The position numbers were made by a program, and so were the translations under genes. Of a stretch of 59,809 bases of DNA, positions 1 to 9,660 are shown in pieces. The stretch's first letter is position 1; each line of letters begins with the position of its first letter. Below the pieces are notes generated by a model, which saw only the letters and a program-made list of their open reading frames with translations, had not been told where the DNA came from and ran no database searches. Source of the DNA: Gammaproteobacteria bacterium UBA7449 (GTDB lineage: Bacteria; Pseudomonadota; Gammaproteobacteria; Pseudomonadales; Pseudohongiellaceae); assembly GCA_002477465.1 (NCBI GenBank), contig DLPV01000057.1, positions 42,608 to 102,416 on the forward strand, written 5' to 3'.

Positions 1-139
1 TGCTGTCAGACTTGTGATGATCAGTAATTACGCATTCAGATCTCGTTTGTAGAAACGGCAGGCTGCGCATGCCGGCTGTCTCTTACATATAGACAGTCTG
101 TTTACTGGATGATGTATCCGGGTCAATGCGACTCCCGAC

Positions 140-1879
140 TCAATGCCGCCAGCTGGAAAGGTCTGCACCGGCGGGAGCAGTCTGCTCGATCCGTTCCAAT
201 ATGCGAGGCACATACATGCTGTTATAGCGCAAGCGGGAAATCCCATTGGCGTTATCGTGATCGCCGTTCCAGCAGTGCTCGGCACGATCCCCATAGTCCA
301 CGACCCCGCCATAGAAAGGATTGGTGGTACTTTCCAGAAACGCCTCGGTGAGATAAACCGCATTGTTCAGGTAGTAGTTATCCATGTCTCCAACATAAAT
401 ATGTAGCTTGCCTTCCAGCTTGGGACCCAGGATCGACCAGTCGCGTTCAAGGATATAGCGCAGGTCGTAATTTTCACGCCAGTATTCAGCGACTTCTTTG
501 TTGATCACGCCGGTTTCCTTGTCCCACAAGCGCACCGGATAACCGTCGTCTCCCATAGGCGAAAACGTGGCTTCCCAGATATCGTACTGCTGACCGGAAC
601 GATTCTTGTCACCCAGAACCGCTTCCAGGCGATTGTAATCATATTGACTGGCATCGACGTGACCAAGATAGTCACGATGCGCGGGGCGCGGGATTTTCTG
701 GAACTGGCTATCGTAATAATAGGCGTTGTCGTCCTCATAAATATTGATGGTCATGTAGGCCCGGAAATCGATTGGATCCGGGCAGGCAGCGAAGGCGCCG
801 TTGTACTCATCAGGATAGAAGGTTTGTACCGCCATAGCTTCCCAGCCCCCGGTAGAACCACCATAGGTGAACCTGGCCCAGCCTTCGCCGATTCCCCTGA
901 ATTGCTCTTCTATATATGGAATTAACTCATACGTGATGGCGTCACCGTAGGGCCCTTGACTGGCCGAATTCACGGCATAGGAATCATCGTAATAAGGCGT
1001 CGGATGCTGCACCTCAATAATAAGAAAGCGCGGAAAGTCTTCGCTGACCCAGGTTTGATAGAAGTCATAGGCCTCTTGCTGCTCGATCAGGTTATAACCT
1101 TCCAGATCAAATCGAGCGCTATATACCGGCTCTAGATCGGCCTCAGGTGGTTCAGTTCGGAATCCACCAAAATCACTCGGGAAATGACCATGAAACACCA
1201 TCAGCGGATAACTTGCCTGGGGGTTCTCATCGAACCCCTCTGGTAGCAAGACGTGGGCACCAAGGTAGACATCGGTTCCCCAGAATTCGGACAGCAGATC
1301 ACTGCGCATCTTGATGTGCTTGATGTATTCAGTATCTGCGGGTGGATCTATTTCAGGGATGACCTGGTCCATCACTATTTCAAACTGGTTAATTCCGGCC
1401 TCGGATATTTCAATTTGAACAGGTTCTGAATAGAAATTGCCGGGCTTGCGATTCCAGCGCTGCCCCTCGCCGCGATCCGGCGGCAGACTCACGGTCTTGC
1501 CATTACTGAGATTAAACTCTTTGTAGCGATTCAATAGCGCCTGCACATAATAGGTGCCAGGTGCCACTGCTGACAGATCGGCAAGCGGAAACCCAATATG
1601 AGAATCATCAATGACGACCGATTCACCCCCGGTCATGTCACTGACATTTCGACCAAAAATCAATTGGGTGTTCAAGCCATTGCTGACAAGAAAGCGCGGT
1701 TCGGACCCATCGTGGGTGGCCAGCATCAACAGTAGACGCCCATCTTGTGCGTCGCTAGCAAGGTCGCCTGAAAATTGAATCGAAAACCGGGGTATCTCTT
1801 CAGCTGGCTGAGCCGCCGCGAATGAAGTTGCGAGGACAGTCAAAGGGAAAAGGCAAAGCAAGAGCCATCTGGTAAGCAT
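140..1879 (-). CDS. Exported alpha/beta-hydrolase-fold esterase-like protein
   Basis: 579 residues from the chosen start. An upstream ATG at 1948 would put a polar extension before the signal peptide, so the ATG at 1879, directly before a basic-hydrophobic leader ending near AAAQPAEE, is preferred. The C-terminal half has the alpha/beta-hydrolase triad layout: nucleophile Ser342 in GGSTGG, probable Asp500 in GDMDN, and probable His535 in AEHCWNG. The first ~200 residues form a beta-rich N-terminal domain, as in enterochelin- or feruloyl-esterase-like proteins. It probably hydrolyses an ester or similar bond in the periplasm or outside the cell; the substrate is unknown. It lies 143 bases downstream of the FMN-binding gene on the same strand. 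Confidence 0.8.
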   Translation of the reverse strand: MLTRWLLLCLFPLTVLATSFAAAQPAEEIPRFSIQFSGDLASDAQDGRLLLMLATHDGSEPRFLVSNGLNTQLIFGRNVSDMTGGESVVIDDSHIGFPLADLSAVAPGTYYVQALLNRYKEFNLSNGKTVSLPPDRGEGQRWNRKPGNFYSEPVQIEISEAGINQFEIVMDQVIPEIDPPADTEYIKHIKMRSDLLSEFWGTDVYLGAHVLLPEGFDENPQASYPLMVFHGHFPSDFGGFRTEPPEADLEPVYSARFDLEGYNLIEQQEAYDFYQTWVSEDFPRFLIIEVQHPTPYYDDSYAVNSASQGPYGDAITYELIPYIEEQFRGIGEGWARFTYGGSTGGWEAMAVQTFYPDEYNGAFAACPDPIDFRAYMTINIYEDDNAYYYDSQFQKIPRPAHRDYLGHVDASQYDYNRLEAVLGDKNRSGQQYDIWEATFSPMGDDGYPVRLWDKETGVINKEVAEYWRENYDLRYILERDWSILGPKLEGKLHIYVGDMDNYYLNNAVYLTEAFLESTTNPFYGGVVDYGDRAEHCWNGDHDNANGISRLRYNSMYVPRILERIEQTAPAGADLSSWRH

Positions 1880-2022
1880 GGTGCAATCTCTCATGGCAGA
1901 TAAATTGTTTGACGCGTTAAAGCTACCAGCTGCCCTGTGCGCGAACAAGCGCGTAACACACTATGGTGCAGGACCTGCAAGAAAACGGAGGATTGATCAG
2001 GGCGATTGGAATCCAACCCTGT

Positions 2023-2646
2023 TTAGTTGATGTAGACTTCTGTTACCGCTCGAACGGAACGGCGTATGCCCCGTGCTGCGGCCTTGGCTGAAATCGTGGC
2101 CTTTACAATGCCGTCGATTTCTTTATCCACACGAAATCGATTGGCCGCATCCAGGCCGACAAACTGCTCTTCGAAGCCCCAGGAAAAGAAATCGCCGATC
2201 GTATAGCGCAGAGATTCTTTGTAGTAGATTACTTTCAGTCCGACTATTTTGCCGTCCAGACCCAGTCCAATCAGGGTATCAATAGGCCCGCTATAGCCAT
2301 TGGGCTCCGGAGGAAAATCTGGCGTCACAAACGCATAACCTATCAGGGTTTGCTCACCAGTCGCAGGGTCATTCTTGAAGGCCTGGTATACCGGTGGCTC
2401 CCCCTCCTTTTCAGAGAAGCTCTCAGCGCCTGGCACGACTGCTTTCAGCAGGCGATCTGTGGTGTGGTCCGAGTTTGCGGCAAAAGCTGAGCGGTAAAAG
2501 TTTTGCTCCGCCGATAGCCACGCACTGAAGTTATCGCCCATGAAAAAGGCCGAACTCAGAACGAGCGTCAGGACCAAAACCCCGCAAAAACTACGGCTGG
2601 TTAATGTTGGCAACATTTTCAGAGGACCACCAAATGGCTGCGGCAT
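2023..2646 (-). CDS. Membrane-anchored FMN-binding domain protein (NosR/RnfG-like)
   Basis: 207 residues with one hydrophobic N-terminal segment (about residues 19-38) and the rest probably periplasmic. The region GYSGPIDTLIGLGLDGKIVG followed by a C-terminal ATISAKAAARGI stretch matches the FMN_bind domain of RnfG, NqrC and the NosR N-terminus, where the Thr of an S-G-A-T-type motif carries FMN covalently. Here the two residues before A-T are V-K rather than S-G, so covalent flavinylation is uncertain. An alternative start is Met11 at 2616. No rnf, nqr or nos genes are present, so the electron-transfer partner is unknown. It is separated from the upstream YceI operon by a terminator. Confidence 0.75.
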   Translation of the reverse strand: MPQPFGGPLKMLPTLTSRSFCGVLVLTLVLSSAFFMGDNFSAWLSAEQNFYRSAFAANSDHTTDRLLKAVVPGAESFSEKEGEPPVYQAFKNDPATGEQTLIGYAFVTPDFPPEPNGYSGPIDTLIGLGLDGKIVGLKVIYYKESLRYTIGDFFSWGFEEQFVGLDAANRFRVDKEIDGIVKATISAKAAARGIRRSVRAVTEVYIN

Positions 2647-2842
2647 CGTGATATCTGTAATTATAACCCCAAGCGCCCTGCCCTAACTGTGTCAAAATTT
2701 AACAGTCAGGGTAGTTCTTAGGTCAACTGCAGACGTCACAGAACGGCTAAAACGCAAGGAACTGACGAGTGATTTCAGCGAGACGGCGTAATTACAAATA
2801 ATGGACAGCGATGCTGAGCGCCCTGTTTTTGAAAACAAACAA

Positions 2843-2880
2843 TAAAAAACCCCAAACTGTGTGAACCGTTTGGGGCTTTC
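2843..2880 (-). terminator. Rho-independent terminator of the PQQ-dehydrogenase/YceI operon
   Basis: Read on the minus strand, GCCCCAAAC and GTTTGGGG form a GC-rich stem around a short loop (GGTTCACACA), followed at once by a T-run. It lies about 47 bases past the stop of the last YceI gene. Confidence 0.85.
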
Positions 2881-2926
2881 ATGATTGATCAAATCTTTCG
2901 ATTAGTGACCAGAATTCGCTGGCTTC

Positions 2927-3577
2927 TTAGCTCTCGCCGCCAGCGTCCATAAACTCGACGTGCATTTCAAGCCCGATCTCATCCCCCACTCCGAATGAGG
3001 TAAAGCGATCAACGCCGAAATCCGAGCGGTTGAATGTAGCACTGCCAGAAAAGCCCACGGTGTAGCTGCGGGTCAGGAAGTTGCGACCTCCACCATTGAA
3101 GTTAACTACCAGGTTGACTGGTGCAGTCGTGCCGTGAAAGGTGAGATCACCGGCGAATACGAAGGTATCCTCATCGACCGCTTCAACGAAAGAAGTAGTG
3201 CGATAAATAGCCTGGGGATACTGTTCAGTATCCAGCCAGTTATCGCCACGCAATTCTTCTTCGAACTCCGCCAGATTGATATCGATAGAAGCCATTTCCA
3301 CTACGACTTCCAGGCTGGCGTTTTCAATGTCTTCCGGATCAAAATCCAGGGAAGCATCAAACTCGGTAAACCGTCCCAGGAACGTAGAGAAGCCTAGATG
3401 GTTCAGTTTGAACAGCAGCGCAGCGTGATCGCTATCAAGCACATATTGCCCGCCTCTGACTTCAGTTATTTCCGTAGTTTGATCCGGCGTCACAAGCCAG
3501 TCACAGGCTCCCAGGAAAGCAACACTGGCAATGAGAGCAGCAGCTCGGCCGAGACTGGATTTAGTTAGATTAAGCAT
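2927..3577 (-). CDS. YceI-family lipoprotein
   Basis: 216 residues. The leader has a lipobox (LGAC, Cys about 25), so this is probably an anchored envelope lipoprotein. The rest is a YceI domain, seen in SDHAALLFKLNHLGFSTFLG and the later FHGTTAPVNLVV stretch. YceI proteins are periplasmic beta-barrel lipocalin-like folds that bind isoprenoid chains such as ubiquinone or polyprenols. The ATG has an AAAGG ribosome-binding site. It is the third gene of an operon with a second YceI gene (28 bases upstream) and a PQQ-dependent dehydrogenase, and is followed by a strong terminator. A role as quinone shuttle or reservoir for the dehydrogenase is inference. Confidence 0.9.
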   Translation of the reverse strand: MLNLTKSSLGRAAALIASVAFLGACDWLVTPDQTTEITEVRGGQYVLDSDHAALLFKLNHLGFSTFLGRFTEFDASLDFDPEDIENASLEVVVEMASIDINLAEFEEELRGDNWLDTEQYPQAIYRTTSFVEAVDEDTFVFAGDLTFHGTTAPVNLVVNFNGGGRNFLTRSYTVGFSGSATFNRSDFGVDRFTSFGVGDEIGLEMHVEFMDAGGES

Positions 3578-3605
3578 GATTTAGCCTTTTATTGTTGATT
3601 GCTTG

Positions 3606-4181
3606 CTACTGCAGCATCGCGTAGACATCGACTTTTACAGTCACTTCATTGGGCACTTCAGCAGTATTCGCCCAGTAGCCCTGCCCCACACCGTATTCCA
3701 GACGCAGGATCTCAACTTCGCTGGTCAGATTAAAACAGACCTGCCCGTCGCAGGTATCGATGTTGAGTTCGAATGGAAAGGTCATTGGGTTGGTTTGATC
3801 GCGAATTGTCAGGGTACCGTCCGCCTCAAATGTGTTAACGCCAGTAAGTCGACACTTCTCTGCTGTAAAGGTGGCTGTCGGCCAGGTATCCACGTCAAAC
3901 AGTTCATAGTCGAGTAGATAGTCGAGAACTTCGGGCGAATCTACCTCGATGTCCTCGATGTTGATGGCGACATCGAATTTGCAGCTGGTAGGGCTCATCG
4001 GGTCAATGTCGAAGTTAGCCTGGACATTGGAAAAACGCCCCTGATACGGATCAGTACCGTAAGAGTACTCAAAGATAACCTGGGATAAACCCGGGTCCAG
4101 TGCCCATTCAGCAGCGTTGGCTGCAAAACCTGTCGTGAAAAGTGCGATCCCCAGAAAGAATTTCTGCATTAAAGTTCGCAT
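3606..4181 (-). CDS. Periplasmic YceI-like protein
   Basis: 191 residues with a cleavable signal peptide ending near ANA-AEW. The mature part has YceI-type features: WALDPGLSQVIFEYSYG at the start and a beta-rich body with TLTIRDQTNPMTFPFEL. It is divergent from its neighbour and has cysteines absent there (SCKFD, EKCRL, and a C-x4-C pair in DTCDGQVC), so disulfides or metal binding are possible. The start is supported by an AGGAG site upstream. It lies 24 bases after the PQQ dehydrogenase gene and 28 before the YceI lipoprotein gene, so the three are almost certainly co-transcribed. Two unequal YceI paralogues in one dehydrogenase operon suggest a soluble carrier and an anchored one. Confidence 0.85.
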   Translation of the reverse strand: MRTLMQKFFLGIALFTTGFAANAAEWALDPGLSQVIFEYSYGTDPYQGRFSNVQANFDIDPMSPTSCKFDVAINIEDIEVDSPEVLDYLLDYELFDVDTWPTATFTAEKCRLTGVNTFEADGTLTIRDQTNPMTFPFELNIDTCDGQVCFNLTSEVEILRLEYGVGQGYWANTAEVPNEVTVKVDVYAMLQ

Positions 4182-4205
4182 GTGATTAATTACTCCTGTT
4201 TTAGT

Positions 4206-6146
4206 TTACGGCAACGCGTAGGCCACCAGCTCTGCTGCTTGACCGCCGCCACTGACAAACATTGCCAAATACTGTTTGCCATCGTGTTCATAGGTGAATG
4301 GTAGGCCGGACTGATTATTGGGTAAATCGAGTTCGGCGATGATCTCTCCAGTCGCCTTGTCGACGGCTCGGAATATGGGGCTAGCACCTCGTCCACCGGT
4401 GCCTTCACCGACAAACAGCAGGGTTTTAGTTACAAAAATGCCAGAGCGGGTTGGAATACCTGTACGTTCGATATCCACGCCTTCCAGTAATCTGTGGTTT
4501 TTGATTTGGTCAGGCGTGTCGGCATTAGCAATCATCCAGAGATGATCTCCAGAATTCATGTCGATGGCTGTGATACGACCATAAGGCGGCTTCACAATCT
4601 CCAGACCCTGTACCCGCGGCACGCGCACACCGAAGGCAGCACTCAGGTCCAGGTCAGAATCCTCATCTTTACCTAGCGACATGACAGCCAGCGCGGTCCG
4701 AGAAGGCACATACAAGATACCGGTTTCTGGGTCGATGGCTGAACCCTCCCAGTTCGCACCGCCAGTCGCAGAGGGTAAAGTCAGCACACCGCGGGTTCCG
4801 TCATCAGCATCAGCCAGTGAAGGCGGCGTATAGACGCTGGGCGCCAGACGAAAACCTTCGATCGCCTCCAACGCCAGTGCCCGAATTTCAGGTGTCCAGT
4901 CAATCAGATCATCTTCGGTAAATCCCTGGCGATCATATGGCGCAGGTCGAGTGGGAAAAGGCTGCGTAGGTGAATACCACTCACCCGGCACATCACCCGC
5001 CGGAACCGGTTGCTCTTCGATTGGCCAGATTGGCTCGCCAGTCTCGCGGTCAAAAGTATAGACCCAGTTCTGCTTGGTGACAGACATCAGGATCTTGCGA
5101 CCATTTGGCAAATCAGACAACACAGGAGCGGACGGGATATCCCAATCCCAGATGTCATGATGAGTCAACTGATAGTGCCACTGCCGCTCGCCAGTCTTGA
5201 TATCCACCGCCACAATTGAATCTGAGAACAGATTATCGCCCGGACGATCGCCGCCGTAGCGGTCTCCAGTTGCAGACTCAACCGGCAAGTAGACCAAACC
5301 GAGTTCTGGATCACCGGACATTGGTGCCCAAACACCCGCATTACCGGTAAATTCGATGCCTCCGTCTAGCCAGGATTCAAAACCCACCTCGCCGCGTTCT
5401 GGAATCGTGCGGAAAGTCCACAGCAGCTCACCAGTGCGGGCATCAAAACCGCGAATATCGCCTTTTACATTGGCCTTGGAACGCGGTCGCATACCCACTC
5501 GGTGAGCCGCACCAACCACGATGACATCATTCATCACAAATGGTGCGGCAGACAGCCCGATATCTGGGTATGGAAATCTGGGGTCATCAGCGTTACGCAA
5601 ACCATCAAAAAGGTCTACGATACCGTCTTCACCAAATGCCGGATCGGGAACGCCGGTCTCAGCGTTCAGAGATACCAGATGATAGCCAGGCGTGACGTCT
5701 ATAACGCGCTTGCTGTCACCGTCGGTCCAGAAGGCTACGCCGCGACCGGCACCTTTTCGAGGGGCCTCATCGAAACGAGCGCCTTCCTGTGGACGCCACA
5801 GCCACAGAATTTGTCCGGAACTTGCATCCAGCGCCACTACATTGCGGGTACTGCCCACGTTGGCATAAAGCACACCATCTATTTCGATAGGCGTTGAGGG
5901 ATTATTGAAATCTGTTGAGGGTCCAAAACCCTGAGTAGAGAAACGCCATGCGATCTCCAAATCACCAACATTTTCCGCGTTGATCTGGTCCAAGGGCGAA
6001 TAGCGCTGTGCGAAATGATCACCGTGATACTCGGGCCAATCACCTTCGAAAACTGAGGTGCCTGACTGGGCGAGTACTCCAGACGACAGAACTAGCGTGC
6101 CGGCGCTCACTAGCAATGAAGAAATAATTCTCCTGGGTGTTCTCAT
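4206..6146 (-). CDS. PQQ-dependent (quinoprotein) dehydrogenase
   Basis: 646 residues with a signal peptide (cleavage near VLAQSG), so the enzyme is periplasmic. It is an eight-bladed quinoprotein propeller with tryptophan-docking repeats (DASSGQILWLWRP, DARTGELLWTFRT, DIKTGERQWHYQ, DRETGEPIWPI). The opening DWPEYHGDHFAQRYSPLDQI and ITAIDMNSGDHLWMIANA match pyrroloquinoline-quinone glucose/alcohol dehydrogenases lacking a cytochrome domain. There is no CxxCH, and the N-terminal membrane helices of Gcd are absent. Such enzymes oxidise a sugar or alcohol and pass electrons to ubiquinone or cytochrome c. No PQQ-synthesis genes are visible in the window. It is the first gene of the operon with two YceI proteins, which fits a quinone-linked acceptor. 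The substrate cannot be told from sequence. Confidence 0.9.
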   Translation of the reverse strand: MRTPRRIISSLLVSAGTLVLSSGVLAQSGTSVFEGDWPEYHGDHFAQRYSPLDQINAENVGDLEIAWRFSTQGFGPSTDFNNPSTPIEIDGVLYANVGSTRNVVALDASSGQILWLWRPQEGARFDEAPRKGAGRGVAFWTDGDSKRVIDVTPGYHLVSLNAETGVPDPAFGEDGIVDLFDGLRNADDPRFPYPDIGLSAAPFVMNDVIVVGAAHRVGMRPRSKANVKGDIRGFDARTGELLWTFRTIPERGEVGFESWLDGGIEFTGNAGVWAPMSGDPELGLVYLPVESATGDRYGGDRPGDNLFSDSIVAVDIKTGERQWHYQLTHHDIWDWDIPSAPVLSDLPNGRKILMSVTKQNWVYTFDRETGEPIWPIEEQPVPAGDVPGEWYSPTQPFPTRPAPYDRQGFTEDDLIDWTPEIRALALEAIEGFRLAPSVYTPPSLADADDGTRGVLTLPSATGGANWEGSAIDPETGILYVPSRTALAVMSLGKDEDSDLDLSAAFGVRVPRVQGLEIVKPPYGRITAIDMNSGDHLWMIANADTPDQIKNHRLLEGVDIERTGIPTRSGIFVTKTLLFVGEGTGGRGASPIFRAVDKATGEIIAELDLPNNQSGLPFTYEHDGKQYLAMFVSGGGQAAELVAYALP

Positions 6147-6620
6147 TTTGGGCTCTCTTAATATCTGTTCTTGAAATTATCTGCTCAGGGCTGCTGAACA
6201 CTGACTGAATGCGGTCTGAGCCAGCGTCCCCGTATGACAGAATCGCTGTGACTGCGCATTACATTCGTTCCGTGTGGCCAGACCTGGGGCTTATTTTAAG
6301 ATTTGTTTTTAGCCTGAGCACGCGTGACAGAAGCAGTCAGAGGATAAGCAATCTCCCCCTTACAAGCAAGTGCGAAGCCAAGCGCCAGGTTTAAAACTCG
6401 TTTCAATATCAATCGCTTAGAGTCAATTTAACCCTACGATTTGTAATAGTTTGTAACTGATAAAGTGGTCTGGCACGCGCGGGCAAGAAAACCGCCCCAA
6501 AATCGGGAATTTCGGTCCGATTCACATCCAAAGCCTGCCCCCTGAATTGGCACAGCCAGAGCCAGCCCGTCAGGACTGGGGGAAAATTTGAAGTTGAGGA
6601 GAAATCCCCGGCGAATAAGC
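6147..6620 (-). other. Intergenic region upstream of the PQQ dehydrogenase
   Basis: 474 bases between the dehydrogenase start and the end of the HD-domain gene. It should hold the dehydrogenase promoter. An A/T-rich part lies at about 6290-6460. I see no gene, clear hairpin or recognisable operator. Confidence 0.5.
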
Positions 6621-7325
6621 TTAGAGTGCTCTGCCGTCGGCGCTCTGGTTACGGAGCGCCGCCAGAAAACTCTCCATCTCCTGCACCCGGTCAGCGGCCA
6701 TGGCCTTTGCGGTTGCAGTGACCAGGCTGGCGGGCAATTGACGACTGAAATTCTCCAGGGTAGCCACCGCCGCAGGCAAATCCTTGGCCAGCCCTTCCCG
6801 CGTAGTAAGGGAAATTATGCGAGTCACGCCGATAGCGCCGAGGAAATTCAGGGTATCCGCATCGTGCAATACTTGCGCAACAGGCTCAGCCGGCACCTCG
6901 GCGTAATACATGTGGGCACGAATAGCGCCCTGCACAGACGGCAGTTTGTTCATCGGGAAACCAGCTGGCTCCAGGATAGTGCCCGCCTCGTCAGCACCGG
7001 TGTTGGAATGATCTTCTCCAGCTACCGCGTAGGGTTCGAAGGCTGCCATATCGTGCAGAAATGCTGCCGCGAACAGGACATCTTCATCGATCTCCAGGCC
7101 ATCGCCCGCGGCCAATACCCTAGCCAGCTGGTAATCGCGCTCACTGTGCTCAAGCCCCCACGCCGTGTGCTGCAGATTGTTAGCCGCAAACTCATAAACT
7201 GTTTCTTTCCAGGGTTCATCCAGCGGAATGCCTGATTTGGTTTCCTGCGCCAACGCTTGCGAAAACGTTAATCCGGCAACGGTCAGTATGCGCCAAATCT
7301 TGCCTACGAATGCTATTCCTTTCAT
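6621..7325 (-). CDS. Exported HD-domain phosphohydrolase-like protein
   Basis: 234 residues from the ATG at 7325; a TTG directly before it is the other possible start. Residues 1-26 form a signal peptide (SQALA-QET). The rest is an HD superfamily domain with His60, the His91-Asp92 pair in FLHDMAAF, the EDHSNTGAD stretch, and Asp155 in LHDADTLNFLG. HD proteins are metal-dependent phosphohydrolases, usually cytoplasmic and acting on nucleotides. The closest look is of HDIG/YedJ-type hydrolases, here with a leader, so export makes this one unusual. The downstream neighbour is unrelated. The substrate is unknown. Confidence 0.75.
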   Translation of the reverse strand: MKGIAFVGKIWRILTVAGLTFSQALAQETKSGIPLDEPWKETVYEFAANNLQHTAWGLEHSERDYQLARVLAAGDGLEIDEDVLFAAAFLHDMAAFEPYAVAGEDHSNTGADEAGTILEPAGFPMNKLPSVQGAIRAHMYYAEVPAEPVAQVLHDADTLNFLGAIGVTRIISLTTREGLAKDLPAAVATLENFSRQLPASLVTATAKAMAADRVQEMESFLAALRNQSADGRAL

Positions 7326-7466
7326 CAATTTTCTACCCTCGATACCCAGCGGGGTTAAAGTTGCTGATTTTGTTTGGCATCATATCAAGGAGCCAGGCTG
7401 TTCATACGCGATTACCAACTGCACAGATGTGTACATGTATGTTGGACAGAACCAGATTACTGCATG

Positions 7467-9053
7467 CTAGAGGTCTTTGGCCGCGCGCACCATAGCCTCG
7501 ACATCGGCCAAGAGCTGTTTGGCATCAAACACGATGCCATCCTTGATGGTGTAGCTGACACCACCAATCCGTTTCAGTTCACCTGCTTCTCGGTCCAGGT
7601 ACATGTGGCCCGTGCCATAAAGAACCTTGAAGTTTCTTACCGGGTTTTCATCCAGCAGGATAATATCGGCTTTTTTGCCCGGCACGATCGAACCTATTTC
7701 ATCCTCCATACCGATGAGCTCAGCACCATTCAATGTTGCCGCCTGAATAACCTCCAAGGGGTGGAAACCTGCCTCCTGCAGTAGCTCTAACTCCCTGATA
7801 TAGGCAAAGCCAAACAGTTTGAAGATAAAACCAGCATCAGAACCGGTCACCACGCGACCGCCGTTGTTCTTGAAGTCGTTAACGAAGTCCATCCAGATCC
7901 TGAAAGCTTCACGCCAGGCAACTTCATCGGCGGTAGTCCAGTCGAAATGATAGGAGCCATGCAGACGCGGGTCCGGCATAAAAAATTCCTGTAATGCCGG
8001 CAAGGTATACAGCTCGTGCCATTCCGCATCCCGTGCCCGCATCACGTCCCGATTGGCTTCATAGATTGTAAACGTAGGCACCAGTGTAAAATCGAGTTCA
8101 ATTAATTCATCACGTACCGCATTCCATTTTGGGCTACCTGGCGCTGCGGCCTGCTGCCATAGCCGACCCGCCTGACCGAATCGCCATTGCTCGTCGGAAT
8201 AGTTATAGTCAACCGGATAGTCCTGAATAGTGCGATCAGTAAACAGAGATTCCGGCAGACCATACCAGTGTTCCATGCTATCCAAACCCATGCGCGCACT
8301 GTCCAGTACATTAGTGGAGTACACCGAAGTCTGATCATGGTGATTTGATGTTCCCATACCCAGTTCACGAGCGGTGGCATAAATCGCTTCCGTCGCAGCG
8401 CGAGTCGCGCCTCGCAATTTCACACCATCGGCTCCGCGGCGCTGCACTTCCCGAACCCAGGCCTCAGCGCCTTCTGCGCTGGTTACTGATCCCCCTGGAA
8501 ACATCGCATGCACTACCAGTCTGGGCGCTGTAATTTCTCCAGCGATACTGCGCTCTCGATGGGCTACGGTCCAATCTAGTCCCATACCGCTACCAACTTC
8601 CCTGACTGTGGTAATGCCGTGAGCCAGCCACAGTTTGAATACATATTCTGGAGGCGTAATTGCACCGGTTAAACCTTGCCCGCTATTGCCAATGTGGGTA
8701 TGTGCGTCGATAAAACCTGGCAGGGCATACATGCCTGTGCCATCAATGATTCGAGCTCCGGACAATGCAGGTGTAGAGGATTCAATCGCGGCAACCCGAT
8801 CCCCTTTCACCACAATTGTTACCGGACCTCGCGGTGGCGCGCCTTCACCGCTTATCAGCATCACATTGGTAATAAGTAGCTGCTCGAACGGACCTTCTCC
8901 TCGAATACGGTCTGGAGCAGGACCCGGAATCGCGATGCCGTTCCTAATGGCGCGTGTTGCACCTTCCTCTCCAGGGACAATAGCTGCGCGATCCTGGGCA
9001 GACACTGCGGTGAGCATTAATAATGCTGAAAGCGTAATGGTTAACCTGATCAT
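7467..9053 (-). CDS. Exported amidohydrolase (imidazolonepropionase-like)
   Basis: 528 residues from the ATG at 9053, chosen because it directly precedes a good signal peptide (MIRLTITLSALL...VSAQ); the frame is open a further 18 codons. Metal-dependent amidohydrolase features are present in order: GFIDAHTHIG (HxH ligands), the HGITTVREVG strand, SNHHDQT and SMEHW histidines, GSDAGF (catalytic Asp), and the closing AATLNGAELIGM...GSIVPGKKADIILLD. This is the organisation of periplasmic prolidase/imidazolonepropionase-like amidohydrolases that cleave amide or C-N bonds in dipeptides or cyclic amides. The substrate is not defined. It may be co-transcribed with the HD gene, 141 bases downstream. 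Confidence 0.88.
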   Translation of the reverse strand: MIRLTITLSALLMLTAVSAQDRAAIVPGEEGATRAIRNGIAIPGPAPDRIRGEGPFEQLLITNVMLISGEGAPPRGPVTIVVKGDRVAAIESSTPALSGARIIDGTGMYALPGFIDAHTHIGNSGQGLTGAITPPEYVFKLWLAHGITTVREVGSGMGLDWTVAHRERSIAGEITAPRLVVHAMFPGGSVTSAEGAEAWVREVQRRGADGVKLRGATRAATEAIYATARELGMGTSNHHDQTSVYSTNVLDSARMGLDSMEHWYGLPESLFTDRTIQDYPVDYNYSDEQWRFGQAGRLWQQAAAPGSPKWNAVRDELIELDFTLVPTFTIYEANRDVMRARDAEWHELYTLPALQEFFMPDPRLHGSYHFDWTTADEVAWREAFRIWMDFVNDFKNNGGRVVTGSDAGFIFKLFGFAYIRELELLQEAGFHPLEVIQAATLNGAELIGMEDEIGSIVPGKKADIILLDENPVRNFKVLYGTGHMYLDREAGELKRIGGVSYTIKDGIVFDAKQLLADVEAMVRAAKDL

Positions 9054-9660
9054 GCTAAACGAAGCCCCTATTATCCTGTGTATTGTTTTCTGCGCTGACT
9101 GGCGCATTTTCCTGATGGCGCATACTTGCTGCGTCTCCCCGGGCGTTCGTCAGCAGCATCGTAATCTGTTCTGACTGCGCCAGTGATGTTATCGAAGCTA
9201 GCGCCGCAAGATGAGCACAGACAAGCAGCCAGTGTTTCTGCCTAAATATGCTAGCTGGCTTATGCTAGCAAATCTGCCTGCGAAGCAGAGCGCAGTGTAG
9301 ACTTTCGGAATCAGCAGCGTCTAGTGACTCTTCCGGAATTTCTGCAACCCGATTATAGGCATTAATTACAGAGGAAATATTGTCGCAAATCTACAATCTT
9401 CCCCTGCCAGTCTCACGCATCAGAATAACTGCAGTTCCAGCCAGTGTAGACTTGGTGGGGTATAGCTTTTAAGCTCCAACAATCACCGTTGAGTCAACGC
9501 TAGCGAATGGTTCTGCATTAAGTTCGTTTCTATTGATGGTGAAACCCGTAATAGTGAAACCCGGGATCAGCAGAGGCCCGAACAGGGTCCGCATCCCCCC
9601 AGCTTGCTGGCTCATGGACGAAGACAAGCCAACCGTGAAATATATAGGCAGATCATCAAA
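9054..9660. other. Divergent intergenic region
   Basis: 607 bases between the divergent amidohydrolase and nucleoside hydrolase genes, so both promoters should lie here. It contains two small direct repeats: ATGCTAGC twice near 9245-9270, and GTGAAACCCG twice at about 9539-9564. A minus-strand frame ending at 9469 overlaps the next gene and is not supported as coding. Confidence 0.4.
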
